NCBI GenBank assembly: GCA_003427395.1
Contig: BFEA01000143.1
Coordinates: 2,517,392-2,570,539 of the forward strand
DNA: 53,148 nt
Direction: 5' to 3'
Source of the DNA: Chara braunii
Lineage: Eukaryota; Streptophyta; Charophyceae; Charales; Characeae
This document shows, piece after piece, positions 44,821 through 53,148 of the stretch. The position numbers were made by a program, and so were the translations under genes. The notes below the pieces were generated by a model that did no database searches, was not told the origin of the DNA, and saw only the letters and a list, made by a program, of their open reading frames with translations. Numbering within the stretch: the stretch's first letter is position 1; the number at the start of each line of letters is the position of its first letter.

Positions 44821-45026
44821 AAAAGTTGTTTCAACTAGTTTGTATTGCAATAATTTTTCTTTCTTCGTTTTTTACTGATGGCATGCAGTGGAAGGTCCAT
44901 GTGCAATTAATCACATCTACAACTTTGCAATCCTAGCCCCTTCCCCTCCCCTCCTTCCCTCCTCCCTTCCCTCCCGCCCCTTCCCCCCCCCATCCCACTC
45001 GACCTTTTCCTGACAGGCATTGACCA
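44821..45026. other. Short direct repeat and C-rich stretch
   Basis: TCACATTTACAACTTTGCAAT (44779) recurs as TCACATCTACAACTTTGCAA (44911), 132 bases apart, flanking the 5' truncation point of the LINE. A C/T-rich run follows (44937-44996). Confidence 0.5.
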
Positions 45027-45139
45027 CTACCATCTTCACCCAAATAAACCCCTGGTCGCCATCGCTGCATCTGGTCTGAAAGCTGCCCCAAAAAACACAG
45101 CTATAGTGACCAGGTGTTCTATTCGGGTGAAGACGGTAG
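45027..45139. mobile_element. Short inverted-repeat element, second copy of the 20707-20817 family
   Basis: The ends CTACCATCTTCACCCAAATA and TATTCGGGTGAAGACGGTAG are inverted repeats. It is 113 bases long, with the same layout as the copy 24 kb upstream. It lies about 170 bases before the exon at 45312. Confidence 0.82.
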
Positions 45140-45311
45140 GCGTCTCTGTCGCAGCTATGTAGGCTCTGCGGCACACTACTCATTTGTAGCATGCTTGCCG
45201 CAGATCATCCCACATACCCTGCAACTCTTACTGCAGAGACTTTGTCTTCTTTTTCTTTCTTTTTTTCTAAAGTCTTCCCCATTCCTGATGACTTGTCGGA
45301 ATTTTGTTCAG

Positions 45312-45438
45312 GAGGAAGCCGAGGCAATTGTCCTTGAGAACGAGAACTTCAATATCCGCGGAGAGCTGAAATCACTCGTCGATATGTTTGCTATCGAGTG
45401 TCGACAGAAAGGTCTCGGGATCATGCTCGAGCTGGCAG
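45312..45438 (+). CDS. AHK1-like: Histidine kinase exon: HisKA to ATPase linker
   Basis: The acceptor TTTTGTTCAG precedes GAGGAAGCC in phase 0. The exon encodes EEAEAIVLENENFNIRGEL, then SLVDMFAIECRQKGLGIMLE, and ends in phase 1 before GTGTGC. The pattern E-x-F-x-I-x-x-E-L-x-x-L-V-D-M-F is the standard start of the HATPase_c domain in hybrid histidine kinases, and the LVDMF wording is characteristic of the AHK1 branch. It aligns without gaps to the preceding exon's SILYAAK when the two are joined. Confidence 0.92.
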
Positions 45439-45782
45439 GTGTGCAAACTTGGTACTTCTAGCTCTGGGCAACTGTTCACTGGTCACGTTTTCTAGCAGCA
45501 GTGGTCGGGGCTGTCACGAAGCGGCCACGCTGTGCCTTGAGTGCCGAGTTGGAACGGTGTGTGTGGACTCCAAAGTGTGTTTCGCTGGCAACCGGAATTT
45601 CGCGTGCTCATTCAATTTTCAGATCGGACTTTTCCGGATGCTCCACCTCTTCTGTCCGGTGGGCTTGTAGTCTGCTTTGACTTTGACTTTCCTCACAGGT
45701 GCCGAAGACATATTCATCTGCTGTGTGTCAACTGTTTTTCTGATCAATTTAACATCTGATCCGTGGTCCATCGGGCCACACG

Positions 45783-45820
<38 letters not shown>

Positions 45821-45821
<1 letters not shown>

Positions 45822-46276
45822 GGACGCTGGACCCGCTTTCCCGCAGGTGTGGCTCCCCACCAATAGATTTGAGCAACCGGATTGCGCACTAGGGGAGGTT
45901 GCTCGTATCGCCTCCCCTAGCGACGCTGCCTGGGCTTTTCGCCTTAAAAAAATAAAGGAAAGAAAAAGGAAAAGGTGGTTGGTGCCCACCTGCCACTGTG
46001 GTCAAACAAAACCATGTGTTCCAACCACCGTGGTTACCAGGGGGCTCTCGCTTTTTCAGTTGAATCAGTTGCATCATGGGATTGACCCCTCAAAGGCCAG
46101 AGAGATTTCTTTCTGCAGGGGTGGGCACCTTTTTTTTTTTTTTTTGGTGAACTCCATGCACCGGGGGGCCTGCTTAACAGGGAGATACGAGCATCCCCTT
46201 TAAGCAGGTCACCGTTACCGAAGGTTCCATCTATTTGTGGGGAGCAGCACCTGCCGGAAATCACGTCCAGTGTCCC
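45821..46276. mobile_element. 456-bp fold-back element in intron 5
   Basis: The left arm (GGGACGCTGGACCCG, GCAGGTGTGGCTCCCCAC, TTGCTCGTATCGCCTCCCC, GGTGCCCACCTGC) is mirrored on the right (GCAGGGGTGGGCACC, GGGAGATACGAGCATCCC, GTGGGGAGCAGCACCTGC, CACGTCCAGTGTCCC). The arms run about 140 bases or more. An A-run (45787-45818) lies just outside the left end and a T-run (46131-46146) inside the right arm. It occupies a quarter of intron 5. Confidence 0.85.
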
Positions 46277-47219
46277 TGTACATCTCAAAGGTTTTGTAAA
46301 AGCTGTGTAAACATATGACATTGTGTGGAGTGCGAACACTGACTGTGTCTTCTGTGTGGGTGTGCCCACCCCTCATGCGATATCATCCGAGTATCTGGCT
46401 ATGCAGGAGGAGGCATTGATTACTTCCCAACAAACAGGGAAGGATTGACCTAATCAACCCCAAGCCGGGTACACAGGAGGTCCTGATGGCTGAAACCACC
46501 AGTACAGATCTCAAAAAAGTTCAGGGACTCGGGACAGGGCACGCCTGCCTGTGTTGCGCCTGGTTCCACCCCAAGGCACGGGACATTTGTTTTTCCACCC
46601 GCCCCTCGGAGACCCTGTCCCGAACCTCTGAAATTTTGAAGAAGCTCAATGGCGAATCTGAACTTGGCCGGGGCTGTGTACTGATCGTCTAAGGTGGGTT
46701 ATCACCATTAGTATCATATGTCAGGGGGAACTGCAGACTGTCGACTGTTCAGCTTCCTGATGAGTTGGTGAAAGCCCACGAGACAGTTTGTCACAGCCGT
46801 CCATTTGTTGTCCTTTTCTCCCTTTCTGCCTATGTGTCACATACAATCAAGAGAACTTGATACAACCTCAAGTGTTTACACTGTTTAGTGAACTGGAAGC
46901 TTAGATTTGTTTTTTTCCCTCCTCCAAAAAAATCTTTTTTGGATACGAGCTTTTCTTTTTCGATTCAACTGTGTGGTAGGTATGAAAGGCAAACTTCTCC
47001 ATGCGAGAGGATAGTAAAATCCAAGCAGGTCCAAAATCACTTCCAGTTGATATGAACAGTTTTTTGTTCATTAACTTTTCACAACAGTTGTGCATGCTAT
47101 ACTTGAGGGGGGGGGAAAAAAGAAAAAAGACCATGGTGCTATGGATGAAGGGTCGTGGTTGCGATGGAGGTAATAATTGTGTGTGCACTCCTTGTTTGCT
47201 TTATTCCGCAACACCGCAG
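46277..47219. other. Rest of intron 5: repeat fragments
   Basis: 46405-46450 is a piece of the dispersed repeat at 48690/49216. 46490-46690 has a nested inverted repeat (GGGACTCGGGACAGGG and CCCTGTCCCGAACCTC) bounded by AAACCACCAGTACA and TGTACTGATCGTC, possibly a diverged TTAA-type element. 46725-46840 is a plus copy of the 3420-4745 family. No gene. Confidence 0.5.
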
Positions 47220-47877
47220 ATGATCTTCCGGAAATCGTGAGGGGTGATCAAGCCCGCATCATGCAAATCTTCTCGACTCTAATTGGCAACGCCGTAAAGT
47301 TTACGTCATCTGGCTGTGTTTTCATCCGCGGCCGAGTGCAAGATGCGGATCGGTTCGATCCCCCGTCCCAAGTTAGATCCTTGACAGAGAGTGCCACTGA
47401 CATCTCCGTGAGCAGCGTTGGTGCCCAGCCACACACACCCAGCAGAAGACAGACCATATGGTGCCAGTGGGTATCCTGGCGGACTACTTCATGTTGCCGA
47501 TCAGTCTGGAAGAACTTGATTCACTTCGTCAATGGATGTGTTACTCGGGGGTTAAGATGCCAAGCCATCCATATTTTCCGTACGAATACCGTAACAACTC
47601 CTGATGGTGTACAAATATGCAGCAAGAGGTGCACTTCTCAGCCTGATAACATGCCTGCCGAACAGGAGCAAGCTAACGGACACGTGATAAGCGTGCGGCC
47701 AGAGGATGCCCCAGAGCCGATCAATGCCCTTGCGCCACATCACACACAGGCTGATCCTTCATCGCGCAAAGTGGCGCTTGTATTTGAGGTGGAAGACACG
47801 GGACCTGGGATTGCAAGCAATCTAAAGGAGAAAATTTTCCACGAGTTTGTGCAAGGAGATGGTTCAATGACACGAAG
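47220..47877 (+). CDS. AHK1-like: Histidine kinase exon: HATPase_c N-box to F-box
   Basis: The exon follows CACCGCAG and its first two bases complete Asp. It then reads DLPEIVRGDQARIMQIFSTL and GNAVKFT, the N-box that binds Mg-ATP (Asn at joined residue 532). The G1 box VEDTGPGIA and the F-box IFHEFVQGD close the exon. Between the N-box strand (VFIRG) and FEVEDTG lie about 150 residues rich in polar residues and proline with no recognisable domain; a shorter variable insert here is common in plant hybrid kinases. The donor GTTGGT at 47878 is weak, but phase 2 and the next exon confirm it. The frame continues open past the donor into 47959, which is intron read-through. Confidence 0.92.
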
Positions 47878-48112
47878 GTTGGTTGTGACCCCCTCTGGGA
47901 CAGTTTTTACATGCCCCCTTGAGTCACCCTCTCACCCTTTTCTGGCACTTGTCTGCTGAGTCAGCATTCATTGTCAGACTTGTGTTCGCCCCATGACTGT
48001 CACCCGGTTCCAAGAGCTCAAGTGATTTGGCTCCTTTTTTTGGCAGATCTGTCCTCCGATGACTCAGACATTTGCACTGATTGTCCTGTCTACGTTGTTG
48101 AACTCTATGCAG

Positions 48113-48155
48113 ACATGGTGGCACGGGACTTGGTCTCTACGTTGCACAGTCTCTG
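48113..48155 (+). CDS. AHK1-like: Histidine kinase micro-exon: G2 box
   Basis: A 43-base exon follows CTCTATGCAG and precedes a strong donor GTAAGG. Its first base completes Arg with AG of the previous exon, and the next 14 codons read HGGTGLGLYVAQSL, the G2 (ATP-lid glycine) box in the expected place directly after SMTRR. It ends in phase 0. A nearby AG at 48047-48048 is not used, because only 48112 gives the motif in phase. No continuation (a GG-E-I strand motif) was recognised in the remaining 5 kb, so the next exon is probably outside the window. Confidence 0.9.
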
Positions 48156-48362
48156 GTAAGGAAACATCGCTCGTAAATGCCCTCACCTCTCGTTCCGGGA
48201 AGGTTTATTCAAGTTTATTGTAGATAATCTGATAATGTCATGACATCAAGAAAAGCCACAAAGCCTGGCAAAGGTCATCAATGAAAAAATGATTATTTTT
48301 CTTTGTCTTCGAAAAAGCGGATGAGACTATGAGTAACACATCTTGCAACTATTCATGGAAAG
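48156..48362. other. Anonymous sequence after the G2 micro-exon
   Basis: Presumed next intron of the kinase. Nothing recognised. Confidence 0.3.
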
Positions 48363-48374
48363 GATAGGAGAGGG

Positions 48375-48448
48375 TTTTTTTTTTTTTTTTTTTTTTTTGT
48401 CCCCTTTCTCTTTGGGACCATTTCTCGAGTTATGCATGTGCAGGGGCC

Positions 48449-48480
<32 letters not shown>

Positions 48481-48500
48481 ACGGATGTCCCGAAGGACAA
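48375..48500 (-). pseudogene. U6 snRNA retropseudogene with poly(A) tail
   Basis: On the minus strand the sequence reads TGTCCTTCGGGACATCCG, AAAATTGGAACGATACAGAG, AAGATTAGCATGGCCCCTGC and CGAGAAATGGTCC, the order of plant U6 snRNA, with a change or deletion in the segment after CCCCTGC. It is followed by AAAGAGAAAGGGGAC and an A-tract of 24 (T-run 48375-48398 on plus). GATAGGAGAGGG (48363-48374) and GATAGGAGTGGG (48501-48512) flank it as a target-site duplication with one mismatch. These are the marks of LINE-machinery retroposition. No U6 promoter elements were recognised upstream, so it is unlikely to be a working gene. Confidence 0.9.
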
Positions 48501-48687
48501 GATAGGAGTGGGACTTCAATTCTGTAGTATGGGCAAAAATCCTTTATAACGACGGACAGGGGATAGTACAAGTGAATGGATTCCTGTGGAAACGTTACAA
48601 GATGACTACATCCGTTGGCCAGTGAGACCCCCTGTGCCTGGCGGTACCTGTCTTCCTTTTTTTTTCTTCCGCGTTTAGCAAGACAAC

Positions 48688-48985
48688 CTTGAGGTTCTGG
48701 CTCCGTATCCATTCTTGGGAGCGACAGTCCGGTTCCTTTTCCACCGGCACTCTGTGGCCAAAATGTATGCAGCAAACACACTTGGAACTAGAGCTCAAGC
48801 ATTCAAGATCGCGGGAAGGGATCTGGGTAAACGTCTAAGGGCGAAACCAGACAAAGCAAGTCAAATAATCACAACACTGGCACACTTGACCGCTTCTCCC
48901 CATTCTGGTGGAGAGACCCAAAGGGCGGCATTGATTGCTTCCGAAAGGAAAGATGTACCTCCCCTCACCCTGCCTAAGGGCGTAC
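48688..48985 (+). repeat. Dispersed repeat, copy 1 of a local pair
   Basis: GGTTCTGGCTCCGTATCCAT, AGTCCGGTTCC and CCACCGGCA, then later GGCATTGATTGCTTCC and GATGTACCTCCCCTCACC. The same blocks in the same order lie at 49221-49376. Confidence 0.75.
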
Positions 48986-49215
48986 TCAGACTAGCAGTAT
49001 CTCAAATGTATCTGACCGCATTCACGACCGCACCTTGATGTCTCTGGCCGCAATTCCGTCCAAAAATACGTAAAATAGTCCTAGTGTGAGTGTGCCCTAA
49101 GTTAGTCTGTTGATCTAACGTTTTCCGTAATGCTTGTCCGTTAGCATGCCTGTTTCTAATCTGTAGACTGCTCGTCTCAGCTGTTCTTAAAAAATAATAA
49201 TAATAATAATAATAA

Positions 49216-49385
49216 ACCTACGGTTCTGGATCCTTGTCCATTCTGGGGAGCGTCAGTCCGGTTCCTAGTCCACCGGCAAGTGAAGAAGGAATACAAGGAG
49301 AAGTCGCGCACTCCTCCCCATTATGGACAGCATTGATTACTTCCCTTGGGAAGGATGTACAACCCCTCACCCTTGCCTTAGTTGG
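49216..49385 (+). repeat. Dispersed repeat, copy 2, with (AAT)n at its edge
   Basis: GGTTCTGGATCCTTGTCCAT, GTCAGTCCGGTTCC, CAGCATTGATTACTTCCC and GATGTACAACCCCTCACCC. An AATA run lies at 49189-49215. It is shorter inside than copy 1 by about 140 bases. Confidence 0.75.
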
Positions 49386-49727
49386 CCTCTTGTTGTACTT
49401 GAGAACTAGCTGCTACCGTACTCCTGGTCTCTTTTTATGCCTTCAATCCATTACCTTGGCTTTCTCTGCTATCTGTTGGGATTAACGTTCTAAAGCTTTG
49501 CTTATATCCGCCCTCGTGCATGCTGGGGCCTGTTAAGCTTTTGCTGTCTCTCTAATTCTAGTTTGCTATTGTTTCTATAGATATGGTATAAGGAGGGAAC
49601 TTGGTAAGACATATTGTGAAAGAAGGCTGTGGGGATCGGGTAGGTTTGGGGGCTTAGCAGAGGGGGTGTCTGAGATGGGTGTTTCGGTGAGCTTAGGGGA
49701 TGGAAATGTCTGTGGTTTTGGGACGGT
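49386..49727. other. Anonymous sequence
   Basis: No gene or repeat was recognised. Confidence 0.3.
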
Positions 49728-49762
49728 GGATAGGGTTTATTAGGGTTTAGGGTTTAGGGTAT
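49728..49762 (+). repeat. Short interstitial telomere-like repeat
   Basis: GGGTTTAGGGTTTAGGG-type units, about three, of the plant TTTAGGG type. Confidence 0.7.
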
Positions 49763-50950
49763 TAGTGGTACTGGGGTATTGTGAGCTCTGTTAGTCTCGT
49801 AGTGGGATTTGACTGGGAGTTGGGAAAGTGAGATGGTCGGTGCGTTGGCGCCGAGGAGAGAAGATGATTGGTGTCGTACTCGGTTCAGGTGTAGTGAGGT
49901 ATTGGTACTTTCAAGACATTCTTGTTGCTGATCTGCTCTGTCATCTGTTTCAGTAACGGGGTGGTTTGACGGTGTGGTCTGGGCACCTGGTGGGAGGTTA
50001 GTTAGGCTCTGGTTATTTTGTGCAGGCAGCATTAGCCATTGTTTTAGGAACATCCTTTCCCTTTCTCTATTCCCACTGCCGGATGTTGAGTTCGTGTTTT
50101 GCTCCACAGGGTGTGGATCTTGTCTGGAGTATTCTGTAAGGCCCGGAGTTGAATTCGTGTTTTGCTCCACCGGGCGTGGATCGCCATTTCCACCATCTGC
50201 TTTTCATGGTTATGAGAGGGTTTTCGCGGGTGGTGCTGGACTCTTCAAAAGTTAATGTGCATCTCCTTTTCCAGATGGCCCAGAGGGTCCCTTTTTTTAC
50301 TAGTGAAAAGAAGAAGAGTTCGAAGCCTTTGAGTGGTGGTGGCGATTGCTCAACGTCTAGGAATAGAGCGTGTTTTGCTCCACCGGGCGTGGATCTCCAT
50401 TTCCACCATCTGCTTTTCATGGTTATGAGAGGGTTTTCGCGGGTGGTGCTGGACTCATCAAAAGTTAATGTGCATCTCCTTTTCCAGATGGCCCAGAGGG
50501 TCCCATTTTTTACTAGTGAAAAGAAGAAGAGTTTGAAGCCTTTGAGTGGTGGTGGCGATTGCTCAACGTCTAGGAATAGAGCGCCCGGGTTAATTATAAC
50601 GCTTCTGCTGGAGTGTTTGTTCCAGGTTAGTTCTATGTCATGCCATAATTGCTTTGTCTTTTGGTAGTCTACGAAGCAATGGTTGAGTGATTCTTCAAGT
50701 TGAGAGTTACATACCTTGCACCAGGAAGATTGTTCAGTGGTGCTTTCCTTCTTTCTTATTTTTGTTAGCCAGAGATTGACGGGGACCGCTCTGAAGTTAT
50801 GAGCCATAGACGACTGGCTAATGTGGTTGGTCTTGTTAAGAAGATTGCGGCCCAGGATGGGTTGATGACGGTCTTTGTGACCAAGTTTTCCAGGACCTCC
50901 TTTTCCCATCTCTTTTGTATGATCGTTTGAATTGCGGGTGGTTAATTGTG
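49754..50950 (-). mobile_element. LINE remnant, ORF2 C-terminus with internal duplication
   Basis: Minus strand: an IQTIIQKRWEKEV-type region at about 50910, then FRAVPVNLWLTKIRKKE, and WCKVC followed by LNHCFVDY (zf-RVT knuckle with the last Cys replaced by Tyr) at about 50650-50720. LWAIWKRRCTLTF occurs twice, because 213 bases (71 codons) are duplicated in frame at 50156-50581. A polar tail runs to a stop at 49754. A frameshift near 50900 and the knuckle change suggest an inactive copy. It is from a different lineage than the LINEs at 1 and 43151. Confidence 0.8.
50156..50581 (-). repeat. 213-bp in-frame tandem duplication inside the LINE
   Basis: Units 50156-50368 and 50369-50581 are nearly identical. 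A third partial match of the unit edge (CGTGTTTTGCTCCAC) lies at 50094. Confidence 0.93.
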
Positions 50951-51118
50951 GAGCTTGTAACCTAATTTGGAGGAGTAATCAGTGAGTGTGTGTCGATGCT
51001 CTATCTCGGAACGTAGACTTGTTGTGCTCCATGACCATTCTGATGGCTCTACTTCCAGGTGACTTTTTTTTTTTTTTTTTTTTAATAACTGAACTATATT
51101 CTTCTCTCTCTCTCTCTA

Positions 51119-51149
<31 letters not shown>

Positions 51150-51440
51150 CACCCGCACACACATACACACACACACACACAGACAGGTCATCACGTCTCA
51201 TCAGTACCATCATTATCATCATCATCACCATACTGTTCATCGGCATGATCTCAACCACCGGCGCGATCTTCTTGCTCCCCTTCTCTTCCCTTTGTCAGTC
51301 TCGCCCACATCATCTCTGCATCCTCTGACCATCATGATGATCGTTGTAATCCCTGCATCCTCCGACCTCCTGCTCTACCATTCTTGCTAGTGTCATCCCT
51401 GCATCCTCCGTCCTCTACCTCGCTCCACCCTTCCTGCTCC
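50951..51440. repeat. T-run, (CT)n, (AC)n and (ATC)-rich region
   Basis: T-run 51064-51083, CT 51103-51117, AC 51119-51182, then TCATCATCACCAT-type text. No gene. Confidence 0.85.
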
Positions 51441-51446
51441 TAATAT

Positions 51447-51450
<4 letters not shown>

Positions 51451-51501
<51 letters not shown>
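51451..51501. repeat. (CT)n microsatellite
   Basis: About 25 CT units. Confidence 0.97.
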
Positions 51502-51504
<3 letters not shown>

Positions 51505-52036
51505 CATGGTTGATTGATGGCCCAGTGACAGTATGCCCTCCCATCGCTCTCCTTATCCTTCTCCATGGGAATGGCAAGTGAACCATCGCAGACAGTGACA
51601 CAGCACCTAACAGCAGTCGTCATCGTTAGGGCGTGCGCAATTGCTGTTGCCACCGAAGACCCCGCGTGCTTGCATGCGCTTGCTATCACCATCAGAGATT
51701 CTGTGTGCTTGGATGCGCTGGCATGCAGACTGCCATGCGGACAGCCTCCCGCGACATTTGCAGTTGCATGCCAAACCTGCACACGACTCTCCTGCATCCG
51801 CGAACAGTAATCATAACACGGTCGTTATCATCGGGAGTGGACAGGGTTGAGGATCTTTCTCTCTCATACTCCCTCCTGCCCCTCTCCCCATCCCTCTGCT
51901 CCTTCATCAGTAGGCATCATCCTCTTCCCTTCCATCCTCCATTCTCCTCATTTCCATGCTCCCTACTCCTCATCCCTCCTCTCTCCTCCTCGTACACTTC
52001 CCCCTCTCTCTCCCTGCCCTCTCCTCCTCGTACACC
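51502..52036. other. Anonymous sequence, CT-rich towards its end
   Basis: No gene. Short words such as CATCGCAG, GCGTGC and TGCATGCGC do not form a recognised element. Confidence 0.3.
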
Positions 52037-52037
52037 C

Positions 52038-52120
<83 letters not shown>
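52037..52120. repeat. C-run, (CT)n and (GT)n compound microsatellite
   Basis: C 52037-52048, CT to 52103, GT to 52120. Confidence 0.96.
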
Positions 52121-53148
52121 CGGTGCGTGAAGAGGCCCCTGCCTTTGGACACACCACCCCCTGCTTCGCTCCGTGGGCATTTTCCATCTGCTCTAGGGTG
52201 ATGATTAGGTCTTCGCAGTGTGATGAGAACCATCCGATGTGTGATTGATGCTGAGGTGGAATGACAGTGTAATGCTGGTTGTGCCGAAGCAGCGGTTGGT
52301 CATCACAATCAACATCGGGTCATCTGGTGAGAATATCTGTGGTTGGGGGCAGCTATTTTGAGGTACGTTGCACCGAACCTTATCTACCCTCTTCGACACT
52401 TCTTACCGGGAGGATGTGTGTTCTGTCTTGACAGTCCTCTCATGTGAGGAGTCGTGTGCGCTCAACCTTGAGAGTCATCACTGTTCACATGGAGCATATG
52501 GAAGGAGAGGGCAGTGATATCTGAAGGGCTCTGGACGAAGCACTGGGTCACGGTCACCATGCCAACCCACCGGGAGTAGAGCACACATGCTTTGCTGCTT
52601 TGTCCTTTGTCTGCTCGCTGCGCTATAAAGGGGTTTTGAGGGGCAGGCCAGCCCTATGGGAAAGACGAGACCGGATGTCTATAAATAAATACCGGCCGGG
52701 ACCTTCCATTGGAGGCTACTACTGCGTGTGATTCATAAAATCCATCCAGTACAGGGAAGTGGTCCTGGGATACTCCCAAACGTCCACCTCGATCTCCTCT
52801 CCGCCTTCTTTCACCAGGGCCGTGGAAACTACTGGTGTAACTTTTGCCTCCTTCACCATCAGGTTCAAAACCTCTTGGCTTGGATCCTGTTCGTTTTGAC
52901 TGTGTGTGTAGCATATCAGAAAGTGAAATGCATTGAAAGCCTAGGATCTAGCAATGACGAAAGTGGCAACAACCAGCAGCATAGGTGCAACATTCACAAG
53001 GTGTCAATGTGCGCGACGCAAAGAGTGAAACAACGGGAAATCAATAACAACACATTCGTATCATCATCATCATAGGCTGGGAAGCAGCGCAGCGGAAGAT
53101 CTAGTATCAAAGGACATGTGGACAACAACATGAAAGGGAGAAACTTCG
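52121..53148. other. Anonymous sequence to the window end
   Basis: No exon of the kinase (receiver domain or end of the ATPase domain) and no repeat family was recognised here. Confidence 0.35.

Noticed and set aside
47348-47362. GGTTCGATCCC as a B-box of a tRNA or SINE
   Set aside because: It lies in the kinase coding exon and no A-box is at the right distance.
48375-48500. A functional U6 snRNA gene
   Set aside because: The poly(A) tail, target duplication and internal change mark it as a retropseudogene.

Overview
The window is nuclear DNA of a plant-lineage eukaryote with a large, repeat-rich genome and very long introns. The best fit is a streptophyte green alga of the Chara type. This is inferred from a plant-type (AHK1-like) hybrid histidine kinase, plant-like mitochondrial gene fragments, abundant (CT)n microsatellites, L1-type LINEs and Ty3/gypsy remnants. 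The species itself cannot be read from the sequence.

The one gene that can be supported lies on the + strand: a membrane sensor histidine kinase in at least seven exons, 5831-6428, 9892-9985, 19941-20489, 34264-34420, 45312-45438, 47220-47877 and 48113-48155. All junctions are GT/AG, all phases agree, and the joined exons give 742 uninterrupted codons: an extracellular dCache-like sensor, a second transmembrane helix, the dimerisation/phosphoacceptor domain (SHELRTP) and the ATPase domain (N, G1, F and G2 boxes). The first transmembrane segment and start lie upstream, possibly including a small exon at 5413-5481. The end of the ATPase domain and any receiver domain lie past the window. Introns inside this span total about 40 kb, against about 2.2 kb of coding sequence.

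Almost everything else is mobile or repetitive. 1-1783: LINE 3' part (minus). 1851-5380: small inverted-repeat elements and a palindromic repeat cluster. Intron 1 (6429-9891): a (CT)n tract touching the 5' splice site, a fold-back element, and a nuclear mitochondrial insertion joining cox1, rps14 and nad7 pieces. Intron 2 (9986-19940): an assembly gap, microsatellites, LTR-like modules and a gypsy pol remnant with a TTAA-flanked element inside it. Intron 3 (20490-34263): several inverted-repeat elements, a 114-bp satellite containing a sequencing-adapter artefact, a GC-rich stretch, LINE and gypsy remnants, and a duplicated 3' splice site just before the catalytic exon. Intron 4 (34421-45311): TTC repeats, a gypsy remnant with a fourfold 122-bp amplification, and a LINE. 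Intron 5: a 456-bp fold-back. After 48155: a U6 retropseudogene with poly(A) and a target-site duplication, dispersed repeats, a LINE remnant and microsatellites.

No CRISPR array, operon, intact transposon or confident tRNA gene was seen. The kinase is the only functional gene supported; the repeats interact with it only as intron content and, at two places, at its splice sites.
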